Source: Poriferisodalis sp965215815 (lineage in GTDB: Bacteria; Actinomycetota; Acidimicrobiia; Acidimicrobiales; Poriferisodalaceae). From it: DNA of 64,000 nt. Positions 18,497 through 26,281 of the stretch are shown here, one piece after another. The notes beneath the pieces are model-generated. The model saw nothing but the letters and a program-made list of their open reading frames with translations, was not told the DNA's origin and made no database searches. The first letter of the stretch is position 1; every line of letters begins with the position of its first letter. The DNA lies in assembly GCF_965215815.1 (NCBI RefSeq), contig NZ_CBDCEO010000012.1, positions 372,001 to 436,000 of the forward strand, read 5' to 3'. A program made the translations under genes and the position numbers.

Positions 18497-19174
18497 GTGC
18501 GCGTGCTGCTGGTTGAGGACGAAGTCAACTTGGCGGAAGTGATTCGCGACGGTCTGGCAGAGCACGGAATGAATGCAGACGTCGAGCATGATGGCGCTGC
18601 GGGCCTGTGGCGGGCTCGCGAGGGCAGCTACGACGTGATTGTTCTGGACATCATGCTTCCGGGCCTCAACGGCTATCTGATCTGTCGGACACTGCGGGAA
18701 GAAGGCGACTGGACACCGATCCTGATGCTGACCGCGAAAGACGGCGAGTGGGACGAAGCCGAGGCGCTCGACACCGGTGCAGACGATTTCCTGGCGAAGC
18801 CGTTCTCGTTCGTCGTGCTGCTGGCCCGTCTGCGTGCTCTCGCTCGCCGGCCGCCGACTCCCCGGCCAGCGGTGCTGGAGGTGGGGGACCTGGTGTTCGA
18901 TCCGGCGACTGTCTCAGTTCGGCGTCAGGGCCATGAGATCGGCCTGAGCCGGACCGAGCTGGGAGTGCTGGAAGTGTTGATGCGTGCCGGCGGGGCACCC
19001 GTATCGAAACGGGAGATCTTCGCGAGGGTCTGGGGATTCGACACTGACGTGGACCCCAAGATCGTCGAGGTGTACATCGGGTACCTGCGTCGCAAACTCG
19101 ATGAGCCCTTCGGAGTCAGGACAATCACCAACCAGCGCGGCGTCGGATATCGGATAGTCGAGCCGGCGACATGA
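18497..19174 (+). CDS. OmpR-family response regulator
   Basis: This 225-residue protein has a receiver domain with the acidic pair in VEDE, phosphoacceptor D51 (VLDIMLPG), the conserved Thr in MLTAKD and the Lys in LAKPFSF. It is followed by a winged-helix output domain ending in TITNQRGVGYRIVEP. The GTG at 18497 gives the usual MRVLLVEDE start; an in-frame TTG at 18470 is an alternative. The stop overlaps the kinase ATG (ATGA), so the two are coupled. Confidence 0.93.
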   Translation: MRVLLVEDEVNLAEVIRDGLAEHGMNADVEHDGAAGLWRAREGSYDVIVLDIMLPGLNGYLICRTLREEGDWTPILMLTAKDGEWDEAEALDTGADDFLAKPFSFVVLLARLRALARRPPTPRPAVLEVGDLVFDPATVSVRRQGHEIGLSRTELGVLEVLMRAGGAPVSKREIFARVWGFDTDVDPKIVEVYIGYLRRKLDEPFGVRTITNQRGVGYRIVEPAT

Positions 19175-20478
19175 GGCTCCCGAGACTCGGCTCTGTCCAG
19201 GTTCGGGCCACGTTGGCGGCAACGGTGGCGACCGCGCTCGTGCTGGTGACGGCCTCGATAGTGATCGTGCAGCTCGTCGAGCGGAACCTTGCCAACAATG
19301 CGCGGGCTGCACTCGGCGATGCTCTGGAGTCGGCTTCGCATGCGGCCAGCGGCGAAGGGTCCAGCGAGAGCGACGACGGTGAGGGTGCTGCAGGCGGTGC
19401 AGTCCACGACGACGGCGCACCCATGGCCGAGCAGGATGCCGATGGCTCTGCTGGTGACTCAGAACAAGCCTCCGGCAGCGATCTGCGAAACGAGCAACTT
19501 GCTGAGGCATCGATCCGAGAGGTTCAAGACGGTGTCGACGCCGTGGCAGATGCGCTGAAGATCATCGTGCCGGTTGTCGTACTGCTCCTCGGCGCCGCGA
19601 TCTGGATCACTGTCGGGCGGACGTTGCGGCCCGTGCGCGACATCTCCCGTCGTGTCGCAGCGATCAGCGGGTCGACACTCGATGAACGAGTACCGGAACC
19701 CAGCGGCGATGACGAGATTGCAGAGCTGGCTGGATTGATGAACGAGATGCTGGACCGGCTCGAGTCCGCCTCCGAACGCCAGCGGGCGTTCGTGGCAGAC
19801 GCCAGTCACGAACTCAAGTCACCACTGGCGACCATCATCGCCGTATCGGAGATTGCCCAGATCAGCAGCGATCCCCAGCGACTGGCCGAGTTGGCCCCGA
19901 AGATCGAGACCGAGGCCCGCCGAATGCAGGGTCTGGCAGCAGACTTGCTGGACTTGGCTCGGCTCGATGTACAGCGCGATGACCGGGATTTCTCGACGGT
20001 CGATCTCTCGGCGGTGTGCAGGGAGGTCGCGAGCCGGCTGGACGATGCCGATATCGACATCACTGTGTCCTCCGACGGCTCCGCTTTGGCACTTGGCACC
20101 GGCACGCAGATCGAACGTGCGGTGTTCAACGTCGTGCAGAACGCCGTTTGCCATGCCGCGAGTCGGGTGCAGATCACCACGATGAGCTCTGCGGACGCCG
20201 TGCGGGCAACCGTCGAGGATGACGGGGCAGGCATCGCCGCAGCCGACCGGGAGCGGGTGTTTGACCGCTTCGTCCGACTTGACGATTCCCGACAGCGCGC
20301 CTCCGGCGGCGCCGGTATCGGTCTGTCGTTGGTCAAGGCAATCGTCGATCGGCATTCCGGAACGGTCGAAATCGGCGAGTCGACTGCTCTGGGCGGTGCT
20401 GAGGTGCTCTTGGAGTTGCCTCGTGCCGCACTGGCAACGCTCGATGAACCAGAGCCAGCAAGCCCAACCGAGCCTTGA
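19171..20478 (+). CDS. Sensor histidine kinase with HAMP domain
   Basis: The kinase has 435 residues. TM1 spans about 12-35, an extracytoplasmic loop about 36-130, and TM2 about 131-150, followed by HAMP (RTLRPVRDISRRVAAISG). The HisKA domain carries phosphoacceptor H213 (DASHELKSP); the ATPase domain carries an N-box (NVVQNAVCHA), DDGAGI and GGAGIGLSLVK. The sensor loop is unusual: low-complexity, rich in Asp/Glu/Ser/Gly with a His, like the linkers of the divergent lipoprotein. A shared ligand such as a metal ion or cationic agent is a reasonable guess. Confidence 0.93.
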   Translation: MRLPRLGSVQVRATLAATVATALVLVTASIVIVQLVERNLANNARAALGDALESASHAASGEGSSESDDGEGAAGGAVHDDGAPMAEQDADGSAGDSEQASGSDLRNEQLAEASIREVQDGVDAVADALKIIVPVVVLLLGAAIWITVGRTLRPVRDISRRVAAISGSTLDERVPEPSGDDEIAELAGLMNEMLDRLESASERQRAFVADASHELKSPLATIIAVSEIAQISSDPQRLAELAPKIETEARRMQGLAADLLDLARLDVQRDDRDFSTVDLSAVCREVASRLDDADIDITVSSDGSALALGTGTQIERAVFNVVQNAVCHAASRVQITTMSSADAVRATVEDDGAGIAAADRERVFDRFVRLDDSRQRASGGAGIGLSLVKAIVDRHSGTVEIGESTALGGAEVLLELPRAALATLDEPEPASPTEP

Positions 20479-20593
20479 CGACGACTGGGCCTGAGCAATC
20501 CCGAAGCGTGCAGCTAACGTGCGCCGTCGTCGCTGTGGCGCGGCATCCACGACGTGACGAGGCACAGGCTCGTCTGACAGGCAGGAGCACCCG

Positions 20594-21013
20594 ATGGATT
20601 TCTTGAAGGTCAACGAACCGGTGATCAAAGAGTTCCGTGAGAACGGGGGCAAGTGCAGCGGCTGGCTCAAGGGTGCTCCGATGATCCTGGTCACGATGAC
20701 GGGCGCGAAGACCGGCCGTGAGCTGTGCTCGCCACTCGTGTACTCAACCGACGGCGACGACATCGTGGTCATCGCCTCCAAGGGTGGTGCTCCCGAGAAT
20801 CCGCTGTGGTACTACAACCTCGTCGCCAATCCGACGGTCACGGTCGAAGTCGGCACCGAGACGTGGGAAGCCACGGCGCACCTCACCGAGGGCGATGAGC
20901 GCAAGCGGCTCTTCGATGCCCAGGCTGCACTGATGCCGCAGTTCGCTGAGTACGAGAAGAGCGCCGGTGAGCACGGCCGCGAGATCCCCGTCTTCCGCCT
21001 CGTCCGCAACTGA
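20594..21013 (+). CDS. Deazaflavin (F420)-dependent nitroreductase-family protein
   Basis: This 139-residue protein is of the DDN/FDOR-B type, a split beta-barrel that binds F420H2. It has the characteristic GAPMILVTMTGAKTGRE, a DIVVIASKGGAPENPLWYYNLVANPTVTVE core and the C-terminal EIPVFRLVR. Family members reduce quinones, nitroaromatics and other oxidants, protecting against redox stress. An AGGAGCACCCG sequence precedes the ATG. A PhyH-family gene starts 21 bases downstream. Confidence 0.92.
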   Translation: MDFLKVNEPVIKEFRENGGKCSGWLKGAPMILVTMTGAKTGRELCSPLVYSTDGDDIVVIASKGGAPENPLWYYNLVANPTVTVEVGTETWEATAHLTEGDERKRLFDAQAALMPQFAEYEKSAGEHGREIPVFRLVRN

Positions 21014-21034
21014 CCCGCGATCGGGAGCTGCCCG

Positions 21035-21976
21035 ATGATTGACCCCATCCGCTCGGTGACCGACGCCGAACTCGAGAATTACGACCGGGACGGCGTTGTG
21101 GTGCTGCGCGACATCTGTCCGGCGGGCTGGGTCGACGAGTTCCGGACCGCGCTGGACCAAGTGTTCAACCGGGATACCGAGACGGGGCGCGAAGGGCTGG
21201 TGTCGGGCGCGAGCCGGGCCGGGTGCCGGGTGGACGTCGCCGATCGCGTGCGCCAGATGTTGGACGAACACGATTCCTCGACGCTTGCGATCGAGCCCGA
21301 TCGGCTGCCGGAAGGCCGCAGCATCGTGGAGACCGATGCGTGCAGCTGGCACGACGGGCTGCGCGACCTGCATGTGGCGGGTCCGCTTCCCGAGGTGGCC
21401 GCTGCGCTGACCCGCAGCGAGCGAGTGAATCTGTACAGCGACCAGCTGTTCCTCAAGGAGCCTGGTTCGAGCGTGCGCACGCCGTGGCACCAGGACAAGC
21501 CGTACTGGCTGCTGCAAGGCACCAAGGTGGCGGTCTGCTGGGTTCCCGTCGACGAGGTCACGATGGAATCCGGCGTCATGGGCTACGTCGCCGGGAGCCA
21601 CCGCTGGGGCAAGGTGTTCAAGCCGAACGATTTCGTGACCTTGAAGGGCACCATGAATATTCCGGGGCTGAACTTCGACGGTCTCGATGACCTGCCTGCG
21701 ATCGACGACCATCCCGACGACTTCGACGTTCGCAGGTACGAGGCCGGTCCGGGCGATGTCATCGTGCACCACTGGATGACGCTGCACGGCTCGCTTGGCA
21801 ACGTCAGTGCGGACCGGCTGCGGCGGGCGGCTTCGGTGCGTTTCGCAGGCGACGACGTCACCTTCTTCAAGCGGCCGTCGTCCCCCGAGCCGTTCCGTAA
21901 TACCGTGGGGCTCGACGACGGCGACAATCTCGACGGCGCTGAACGCTTCCCAAGGGTCTGGCCTCGCCAATACTGA
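21035..21976 (+). CDS. Phytanoyl-CoA dioxygenase (PhyH)-family oxygenase
   Basis: This 313-residue Fe(II)/2OG oxygenase is only distantly like the PhyH at 16085. The iron ligands are HxD in TPWHQDKPYW (middle) and the distal His in HHWMTLHGSLGN; RLRRAASVRF supplies the probable 2OG Arg. The N-terminus TDAELENYDRDGVVVLRDI is the usual PhyH opening. It lies 21 bases after the F420 nitroreductase gene, so the two may be cotranscribed. Substrate unknown. Confidence 0.9.
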   Translation: MIDPIRSVTDAELENYDRDGVVVLRDICPAGWVDEFRTALDQVFNRDTETGREGLVSGASRAGCRVDVADRVRQMLDEHDSSTLAIEPDRLPEGRSIVETDACSWHDGLRDLHVAGPLPEVAAALTRSERVNLYSDQLFLKEPGSSVRTPWHQDKPYWLLQGTKVAVCWVPVDEVTMESGVMGYVAGSHRWGKVFKPNDFVTLKGTMNIPGLNFDGLDDLPAIDDHPDDFDVRRYEAGPGDVIVHHWMTLHGSLGNVSADRLRRAASVRFAGDDVTFFKRPSSPEPFRNTVGLDDGDNLDGAERFPRVWPRQY

Positions 21977-21979
21977 CAC

Positions 21980-22004
21980 GGTGACAAGTGACTACAGTGT
22001 CACC
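21980..22004 (+). promoter_or_regulatory. Inverted repeat abutting the DUF433-like antitoxin start
   Basis: GGTGACA (21980-21986) and TGTCACC (21998-22004) are perfect 7-base arms around an 11-base spacer, ending directly at the ATG of the next gene. The position is typical of an operator for toxin-antitoxin autoregulation. Confidence 0.5.
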
Positions 22005-22427
22005 ATGACCGTGCTGTCGATTCGCTTCCGGCGCCCGGGCGCGTATGACCGACTAAAGCGGCGAGCACACCTGGGCTCAGAATCGATTTCTGCGGTGGGC
22101 GAGCGATTGATCGACGAGGGACTCCGCATGGAGGCTCACCCCGGGGTCGTGTTCCGCGACGGGCCAAGCGGTCGCAGAGCCAGTTTGGCTGCCGGACCGG
22201 ACGTGTGGGAAATCGTGGGACTGTTGCGAGACCTACAAGGCAGTCTCGATGTACGAGCTGCCCATGTGGCCGACCAGATGGGCCTTGCAGAGCCACAGGT
22301 CCGAGCCGCGAGTCGCTACTACGCCGAATTCACAGACGAGATCGACGCCGGGATCGCTCAGAACGACGAAGCAGCAGAGCTCGAATTGGCCGTCTGGGAA
22401 AACGAGCGCCGACTGCTCTCGGGGTAA
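22005..22427 (+). CDS. DUF433-type antitoxin-like protein
   Basis: This 140-residue protein precedes a DUF5615 PIN-like gene. The C-terminal half (GLLRDLQGSLDVRAAHVADQMGLAEPQVRAASRYYAEFTDEID) is a helix-turn-helix pattern seen in DUF433-like antitoxins. The N-terminal half (SIRFRRPGAYDRLKRRA...GERLIDEGLRMEAHPGVVFRDG) fits the longer form of such proteins. It probably binds its own promoter (inverted repeat immediately upstream) and neutralises the partner encoded next. The stop TAA overlaps the expected toxin start. Confidence 0.75.
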   Translation: MTVLSIRFRRPGAYDRLKRRAHLGSESISAVGERLIDEGLRMEAHPGVVFRDGPSGRRASLAAGPDVWEIVGLLRDLQGSLDVRAAHVADQMGLAEPQVRAASRYYAEFTDEIDAGIAQNDEAAELELAVWENERRLLSG

Positions 22428-22804
22428 GGCTGCTGCTGGACGAGATGCACGCTCCAGCGGTCGCCGCTGAGCTGCGACTGCTCGGACACGATGTCGTCGC
22501 CGTCAAGGAGCGCAGCGAACTGGCGGGGTTACCCGATGCCGAGTTGTTCATCGCTGCGACCACAGACGGCCGTGCAATCGTCACCGAGAACGTCAAGGAC
22601 TTCGCCGCCCTTCACAAGTCGAAAATCGCCGCCGGGCAACGGCACTCGGGCGTGATCTTCACTTCTTCGCGCCGGTTCCCACGTGGGACAGGCGATCACG
22701 TGCCGGAGTTGGTTGATGCGCTCGCCACGTTCCTGACCGAACACGCTGTTGCGTTCGAGGAATCCGAATCGTTCGTCTGGTGGCTCGAAAGAGTTGAGCG
22801 ATGA
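22424..22804 (+). CDS. DUF5615-type PIN-like toxin
   Basis: This protein of about 126 residues starts around VRLLLDEMHAPAVAAELRLLGHDVVAV and continues through LPDAELFIAATTDGRAIVTENVKDFAALH. The acidic residues of a PIN-like nuclease (D and E of LLLDEM, D of LPDAEL, D of VKDF) are all present. It is probably an RNase toxin paired with the preceding antitoxin. The expected first codon is GTA, not ATG/GTG, and the first in-frame ATG (22445) lies after the catalytic LDE, so translation may begin at a rare codon such as CTG 22430, or the gene may be weakened. Coordinates use the homology-based start. Confidence 0.7.
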   Translation, partial: VRLLLDEMHAPAVAAELRLLGHDVVAVKERSELAGLPDAELFIAATTDGRAIVTENVKDFAALHKSKIAAGQRHSGVIFTSSRRFPRGTGDHVPELVDALATFLTEHAVAFEESESFVWWLERVER

Positions 22805-22927
22805 CGTGCGTGCCCACGAGCGAGCTTTCCCTGCCCATGGCGTTGCACCCGCGCATGAACCAAGAGCTGGCGCACGACTCCGACCGCCTCATCCCACGCG
22901 GCCGCCTCATCGACATTCCTGACCGCG

Positions 22928-23464
22928 ATGTCTGAGCGCTATCTCGTGATGCCACGCGGCATCAATGTCGGGAACCACAACCGAGTGCCGATGGCACAGC
23001 TCAGGTCGGTCTTGGTCGACAGGGGCTATCACGACGTTGCGACCGTCCTGCAGAGCGGGAACGTGATTCTCACGGCTGAATCGGCGGTGCCCGAGGAGGT
23101 CGCCGCCGCAGTGCAGCAGTTGCTCTCCGAAGAGTTCGACGTCAACGTCCCCTGCGTCGCTCGAACAGCAGACCAGATTCGTGCAGTGCTCGGCCGCAAT
23201 CCGCTTCGGGAGGCCGCCACCGACAATTCCCGCTACCTGGTGAACTTCCTCTCGGAGGAGCCCGGCGTGGCAGCGGCAGCCGTGCTCCTGGAGGAAGACC
23301 ACAGCCCCGAAGCCCTCGCGATTGCGGGCACCGAGGCGTTCGTGTGGACGCCGGAGGGCGTCAAGGCGATGACCCTGTCGTACGCCTACCTTGAGAAGCG
23401 TCTCGGCATCGTCGCCACGGCCCGCAACTGGAACACACTGCAGAAAATCGCCACCAAGCTCTGA
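22928..23464 (+). CDS. DUF1697 family protein
   Basis: This 178-residue protein clearly belongs to DUF1697. It has the opening RYLVMPRGINVGNHNRVPMAQLRSVLVDRGYHDVATVLQSGNV, the middle FDVNVPCVARTADQIRAVLGRNP and the ending LGIVATARNWNTLQKIA. No biochemical function is established for the family to my knowledge. It lies between the PIN-like toxin and a small HTH protein, with 123 bases from the toxin stop. Confidence 0.9.
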   Translation: MSERYLVMPRGINVGNHNRVPMAQLRSVLVDRGYHDVATVLQSGNVILTAESAVPEEVAAAVQQLLSEEFDVNVPCVARTADQIRAVLGRNPLREAATDNSRYLVNFLSEEPGVAAAAVLLEEDHSPEALAIAGTEAFVWTPEGVKAMTLSYAYLEKRLGIVATARNWNTLQKIATKL

Positions 23465-23527
23465 CGCAGCTGCGATCATTCATGCCATGGCGGCACGCCC
23501 GAAGTTCTTGAGAGGTTGGTGGCAGCG

Positions 23528-23821
23528 ATGAGCTTGACGAGTGCGCAGCGCGCCGAGGCGCTGGAAGAGTGGGCGGATCGAGTTGACCCAGCAGATCTCG
23601 TCGAAGCCGACACCGCATCGCTTCAGCTCATCAGCAAACTCGCGACCCGACGTGACACCATCGACGAGCAGCTCGTCGAGGCTGTGCGGTCAGCACGAGT
23701 CGAGGGTCGAAGTTGGTCCATGATCGGGGCCATGTTGGGGGTGTCGAAGCAAGCCGCGCAACGCAAGTACGGACCGAAGACTGCTACGGGAACAAAAAGG
23801 ACAGTGGTGCCTCGCCGGTAA
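23528..23821 (+). CDS. Small helix-turn-helix protein
   Basis: This protein of about 97 residues has an N-terminal helical part (SAQRAEALEEWADRV...). Its C-terminal helix-turn-helix is VRSARVEGRSWSMIGAMLGVSKQAAQRKYG, in which the second helix (SKQAAQRKYG) is a typical recognition helix. Such proteins occur often in actinobacteria as presumptive DNA-binding regulators. ATG 23528 is chosen; GTG 23519 or TTG 23516 in the same frame, nearer to AGAGG, are also possible. Confidence 0.7.
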   Translation: MSLTSAQRAEALEEWADRVDPADLVEADTASLQLISKLATRRDTIDEQLVEAVRSARVEGRSWSMIGAMLGVSKQAAQRKYGPKTATGTKRTVVPRR

Positions 23822-23832
23822 CCCACCCTTGG

Positions 23833-24750
23833 TCAGCCGGCGCGGAGAAACTCCTCGTACCGCTCTTCCAGAAGTGCGGAACTGGGCCGCAATGCCCTTC
23901 TACGCGGAACCTCGATGCTGCGGCCGTGGAGTCCCTGAAGCGCGTGCTTGAGCGTCGGGCCATCTTCTTCGACCAACACGTCGGCTCTCACCTCGATTTC
24001 GTAGTTAGGCCGCACGGCCATGAACCGGTTGTCGAACGCGGCGTGATGGATCTTGCACATGGCGATGCCGTTCGTTACGACTGGTTCGCCCCCCTTAGCG
24101 TCGCTGCGAATGTGTGCGGCGTCCAGCAACTCACGGTGGCGCAGACGACACAGCGCGCAGCGATTCTCATACGCCGCTAGTACTCGTTCACGGAACACGG
24201 GTTGGTGCAACCGTTCGCGCACGACACGGTCGGCGTAGGCCCGACGCAGATCGATCACTTGAGCGTCGCTCGTCTGATCCCACGAGTCACGTTGGTGCTC
24301 ATCGAAGGCGACCACAAATTGGTGCCGGGTTGGCTCCTCGTGTACGAACCAAACCGGAGCGACCGGCAGGTACAGCCCGGTCTCGATGCCTTGAAACCAG
24401 ATCAGCGGAAGGTTGGCCTCCATGGCTCGTCGAAGAGCGACGTTTTCGGGGTGTCGTGGATCAGTTCCTCGCCACTTGTAGCGCAGGTAGCCGTCCGAGC
24501 CCCTCTCATCGTCATACGGTCGCCGGCCGGGGTCGATCGAGAAGACAGTACGAATGCTCAGCGCTGCGTCAAGTTGCCTCGGTTTGCGAATGCCGCGTTG
24601 CGGGTCCATTAGGGCGATTCGCTGGCCATCGATATTGAAGTCAGCGACATCTTCACGACGCACGAGTCCACCTGTGCGTTCTTGGACAACACGAAGAAAC
24701 GCGAGCGCCGACGAGCGCACCCGCTCGTCAAAGTCAGTGCTGGCGGCCAA
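23833..24750 (-). CDS. HNH endonuclease with N-terminal recognition domain, possible type IV restriction enzyme
   Basis: This 305-residue protein has an N-terminal domain (residues about 20-165) with MDPQRGIRKPRQLDAALSI, GYLRYKWRGTDPRHPENVALRRAM and LPLIWFQGIETGLYLPVAPVW. The C-terminal HNH nuclease has CALC (zinc pair), LDAAHI, NGIAMCKIHHAAFD. The layout of a PUA/SRA-like or sulfur-binding recognition domain plus HNH matches modification-dependent McrA-type enzymes, some of which cut phosphorothioated DNA; this is inference from architecture. The start is TTG at 24750, with a GTG at 24720 as alternative. It is convergent with the small HTH gene. Confidence 0.8.
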   Translation of the reverse strand: MAASTDFDERVRSSALAFLRVVQERTGGLVRREDVADFNIDGQRIALMDPQRGIRKPRQLDAALSIRTVFSIDPGRRPYDDERGSDGYLRYKWRGTDPRHPENVALRRAMEANLPLIWFQGIETGLYLPVAPVWFVHEEPTRHQFVVAFDEHQRDSWDQTSDAQVIDLRRAYADRVVRERLHQPVFRERVLAAYENRCALCRLRHRELLDAAHIRSDAKGGEPVVTNGIAMCKIHHAAFDNRFMAVRPNYEIEVRADVLVEEDGPTLKHALQGLHGRSIEVPRRRALRPSSALLEERYEEFLRAG

Positions 24751-24862
24751 CGGAGACCTGCGGCGTCACACTCCGGGACAGTAGTTGGGACGGCTGCCTC
24801 GAGTCGCGGTGGTCCCACAGCAGGGTCGATCGGGAGGAGCTCTGCATCACGCGTCGAAAGAA

Positions 24863-24889
24863 GGTAGATGTGGAGTGTGCGTATCTACC
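24863..24889 (+). promoter_or_regulatory. Inverted repeat upstream of vapB-like gene
   Basis: GGTAGAT (24863-24869) and ATCTACC (24883-24889) are perfect 7-base arms around 13 bases. The second arm overlaps a TATCTA sequence that could be a -10 element 15 bases before the antitoxin ATG. It is a candidate operator for VapB/VapBC autorepression. Confidence 0.5.
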
Positions 24890-24903
24890 CTACGCTCGGC
24901 GTC

Positions 24904-25161
24904 ATGAGCCTCAACATCAAGAACAACGAAACGTGTCGACTTGCTGAGGAGCTCGCGCACTTGACCGGTGAATCCAAGACAGGAGCGATCACCCAGGCGC
25001 TCAGAGAACGCCTTGAACGGGAATTGCGACGGCGCAGCGTTGATGCTCGTGTCCGTGAGTTGCATGCCATCGGACAGCGCTGCGCGAGCCTGCTCACCGA
25101 CGGACCACCAGCGGTCGCACATGGGGATGCGCTCTACGACGAATACGGATTGCCCAAGTGA
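24904..25161 (+). CDS. vapB: VapB-family antitoxin (Rv0623-like type)
   Basis: This 85-residue protein has the N-terminal MSLNIKNNETCRLAEELAHLTGESKTGAITQALRERL of the PSK/Rv0623-type antitoxins, a short DNA-binding dimer module. The C-terminal tail (about 50-85) should wrap the toxin. The stop overlaps the GTG of the PIN gene (GTGA). It probably represses its own operon through the inverted repeat upstream. Confidence 0.9.
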   Translation: MSLNIKNNETCRLAEELAHLTGESKTGAITQALRERLERELRRRSVDARVRELHAIGQRCASLLTDGPPAVAHGDALYDEYGLPK

Positions 25162-25544
25162 TCGTCGATACGTCGGCGGTCCTTGCGATCCTGTTTGTCG
25201 AGGAAGATGCTGACCGCCACGAAGTTGCGCTGGCACGGGCCGAGAACTGCCGAATGTCCGTCGCAAATTTCTTGGAAGCTGCCATGGTGGTCGAAGGCCG
25301 TGGCGGAACCGCTGCGGGTGACGAACTCGACCGCCTCGTCGACCGCGCGCCGATCCAGCTCGTTGAGGTGACGGCCGAACAGGCGCATGTAGCGCGACTG
25401 GCGTGGCGACGCTACGGGAAGGGTCGGCACCCCGCCGGGTTGAATTTCGGCGATTGCTTCGCGTACGCGCTGGCGGAAGTAACCCAAGAATCACTGCTGT
25501 ACAAGGGCGGCGACTTCGCAGCGACTGACGTTGAATCAGCATGA
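25158..25544 (+). CDS. vapC: VapC-family PIN-domain ribonuclease toxin
   Basis: This 128-residue PIN-domain RNase has the expected acidic residues: Asp in MIVDTSA, Glu in ANFLEAA, Asp in NFGDCFAYALA and Asp in YKGGDFAATD. It has the canonical length and a GTG start overlapping the antitoxin stop. VapC toxins cleave tRNA or rRNA; the target cannot be predicted from the sequence. All active-site positions are intact, so it should be functional. Confidence 0.93.
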   Translation: MIVDTSAVLAILFVEEDADRHEVALARAENCRMSVANFLEAAMVVEGRGGTAAGDELDRLVDRAPIQLVEVTAEQAHVARLAWRRYGKGRHPAGLNFGDCFAYALAEVTQESLLYKGGDFAATDVESA

Positions 25545-25581
25545 TGCAGCCGGCTCGGCGGGTTGTGTAGAGAGACGCCTT

Positions 25582-26061
25582 ATGGCTGGCGATTGGCAGT
25601 CGTTGATTCGGGACGTTCCGGACTTTCCGCGGGCGGGGATTGTCTTCAAGGACATCACGCCGCTGTTGGCGGATCCGGCAGGGCTTCGTTCCTGCGTCGA
25701 TGAGCTGGTGGCGCCATTCGAGCACCACAGCATCGACCTCGTTGCGGCGCCTGAGGCTCGGGGATTCGTCATCGGCTCAATAGCAGCGGAACGGCTCGGT
25801 GCTGGCTTCGTTCCGCTTCGCAAGCCGGGGAAGCTTCCCCGCGAAACGTTGCACGCCGACTACAAGCTCGAGTACGGCTCCGAGCGGCTCGAGATGCACA
25901 CCGACGCGGTCGCCGACCGGGCAAGGGTGCTGATTGTCGACGACGTGCTGGCCACCGGTGGCACGGCGGCTGCTTCCGCCCGACTGGTCACGCTCGGCGG
26001 CGGCGAACTGGTCGGCTTCTCGTTCATTGTCGAACTCGCAATCCTCGACGGGCGTCGCTAG
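25582..26061 (+). CDS. apt: Adenine phosphoribosyltransferase
   Basis: This 159-residue type I phosphoribosyltransferase makes AMP from adenine and PRPP (purine salvage, cytosol). The start region LIRDVPDFPRAGIVFKDITPLL, the APEARGFVIG segment and the PRPP-binding VLIVDDVLATGGTA are diagnostic of Apt. It is slightly shorter than most Apt proteins (about 170-180) but complete at both ends. It sits 37 bases after vapC and not in the secDF-apt-relA order found in many bacteria, so it may be displaced or a second copy. Confidence 0.95.
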   Translation: MAGDWQSLIRDVPDFPRAGIVFKDITPLLADPAGLRSCVDELVAPFEHHSIDLVAAPEARGFVIGSIAAERLGAGFVPLRKPGKLPRETLHADYKLEYGSERLEMHTDAVADRARVLIVDDVLATGGTAAASARLVTLGGGELVGFSFIVELAILDGRR

Positions 26062-26090
26062 CTCAGAGGGGCGCACATCGCTGCGGCCAT

Positions 26091-26195
26091 CACCGTCGAA
26101 TAGCGCTCCCGGCAGTTGCAGCCGTCACCGTCCAGCAACGCTCCCGGCAGTTGCAGCCGTCACCGAACAGCAACGCACCCGGCATTCACTGGCAC
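26091..26195 (+). repeat. Three tandem 35-bp direct repeats
   Basis: Units start at 26091, 26126 and 26161, each opening with CACCG. The core CGCTCCCGGCAGTTGCAGCCGT is shared by the first two and decays in the third. The array lies in the 220-bp space after apt. Dispensable spacer DNA, a protein-binding array or a remnant of a mobile element are all possible. Confidence 0.85.
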
Positions 26196-26281
26196 GGATG
26201 GCGATGGCGATGGCGTGGCGTTCGCGCGGCGACCGCGCTTACGGTGAGTCCGACCGGCGGATCCACTGAGCGAGGCAAATC

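Noticed and set aside
22801..22935. A 44-codon open frame overlapping the toxin stop (ATGA) and the DUF1697 start
   Set aside because: No recognisable domain and no independent ribosome-binding site. Overlap at both ends can arise by chance in GC-rich DNA.
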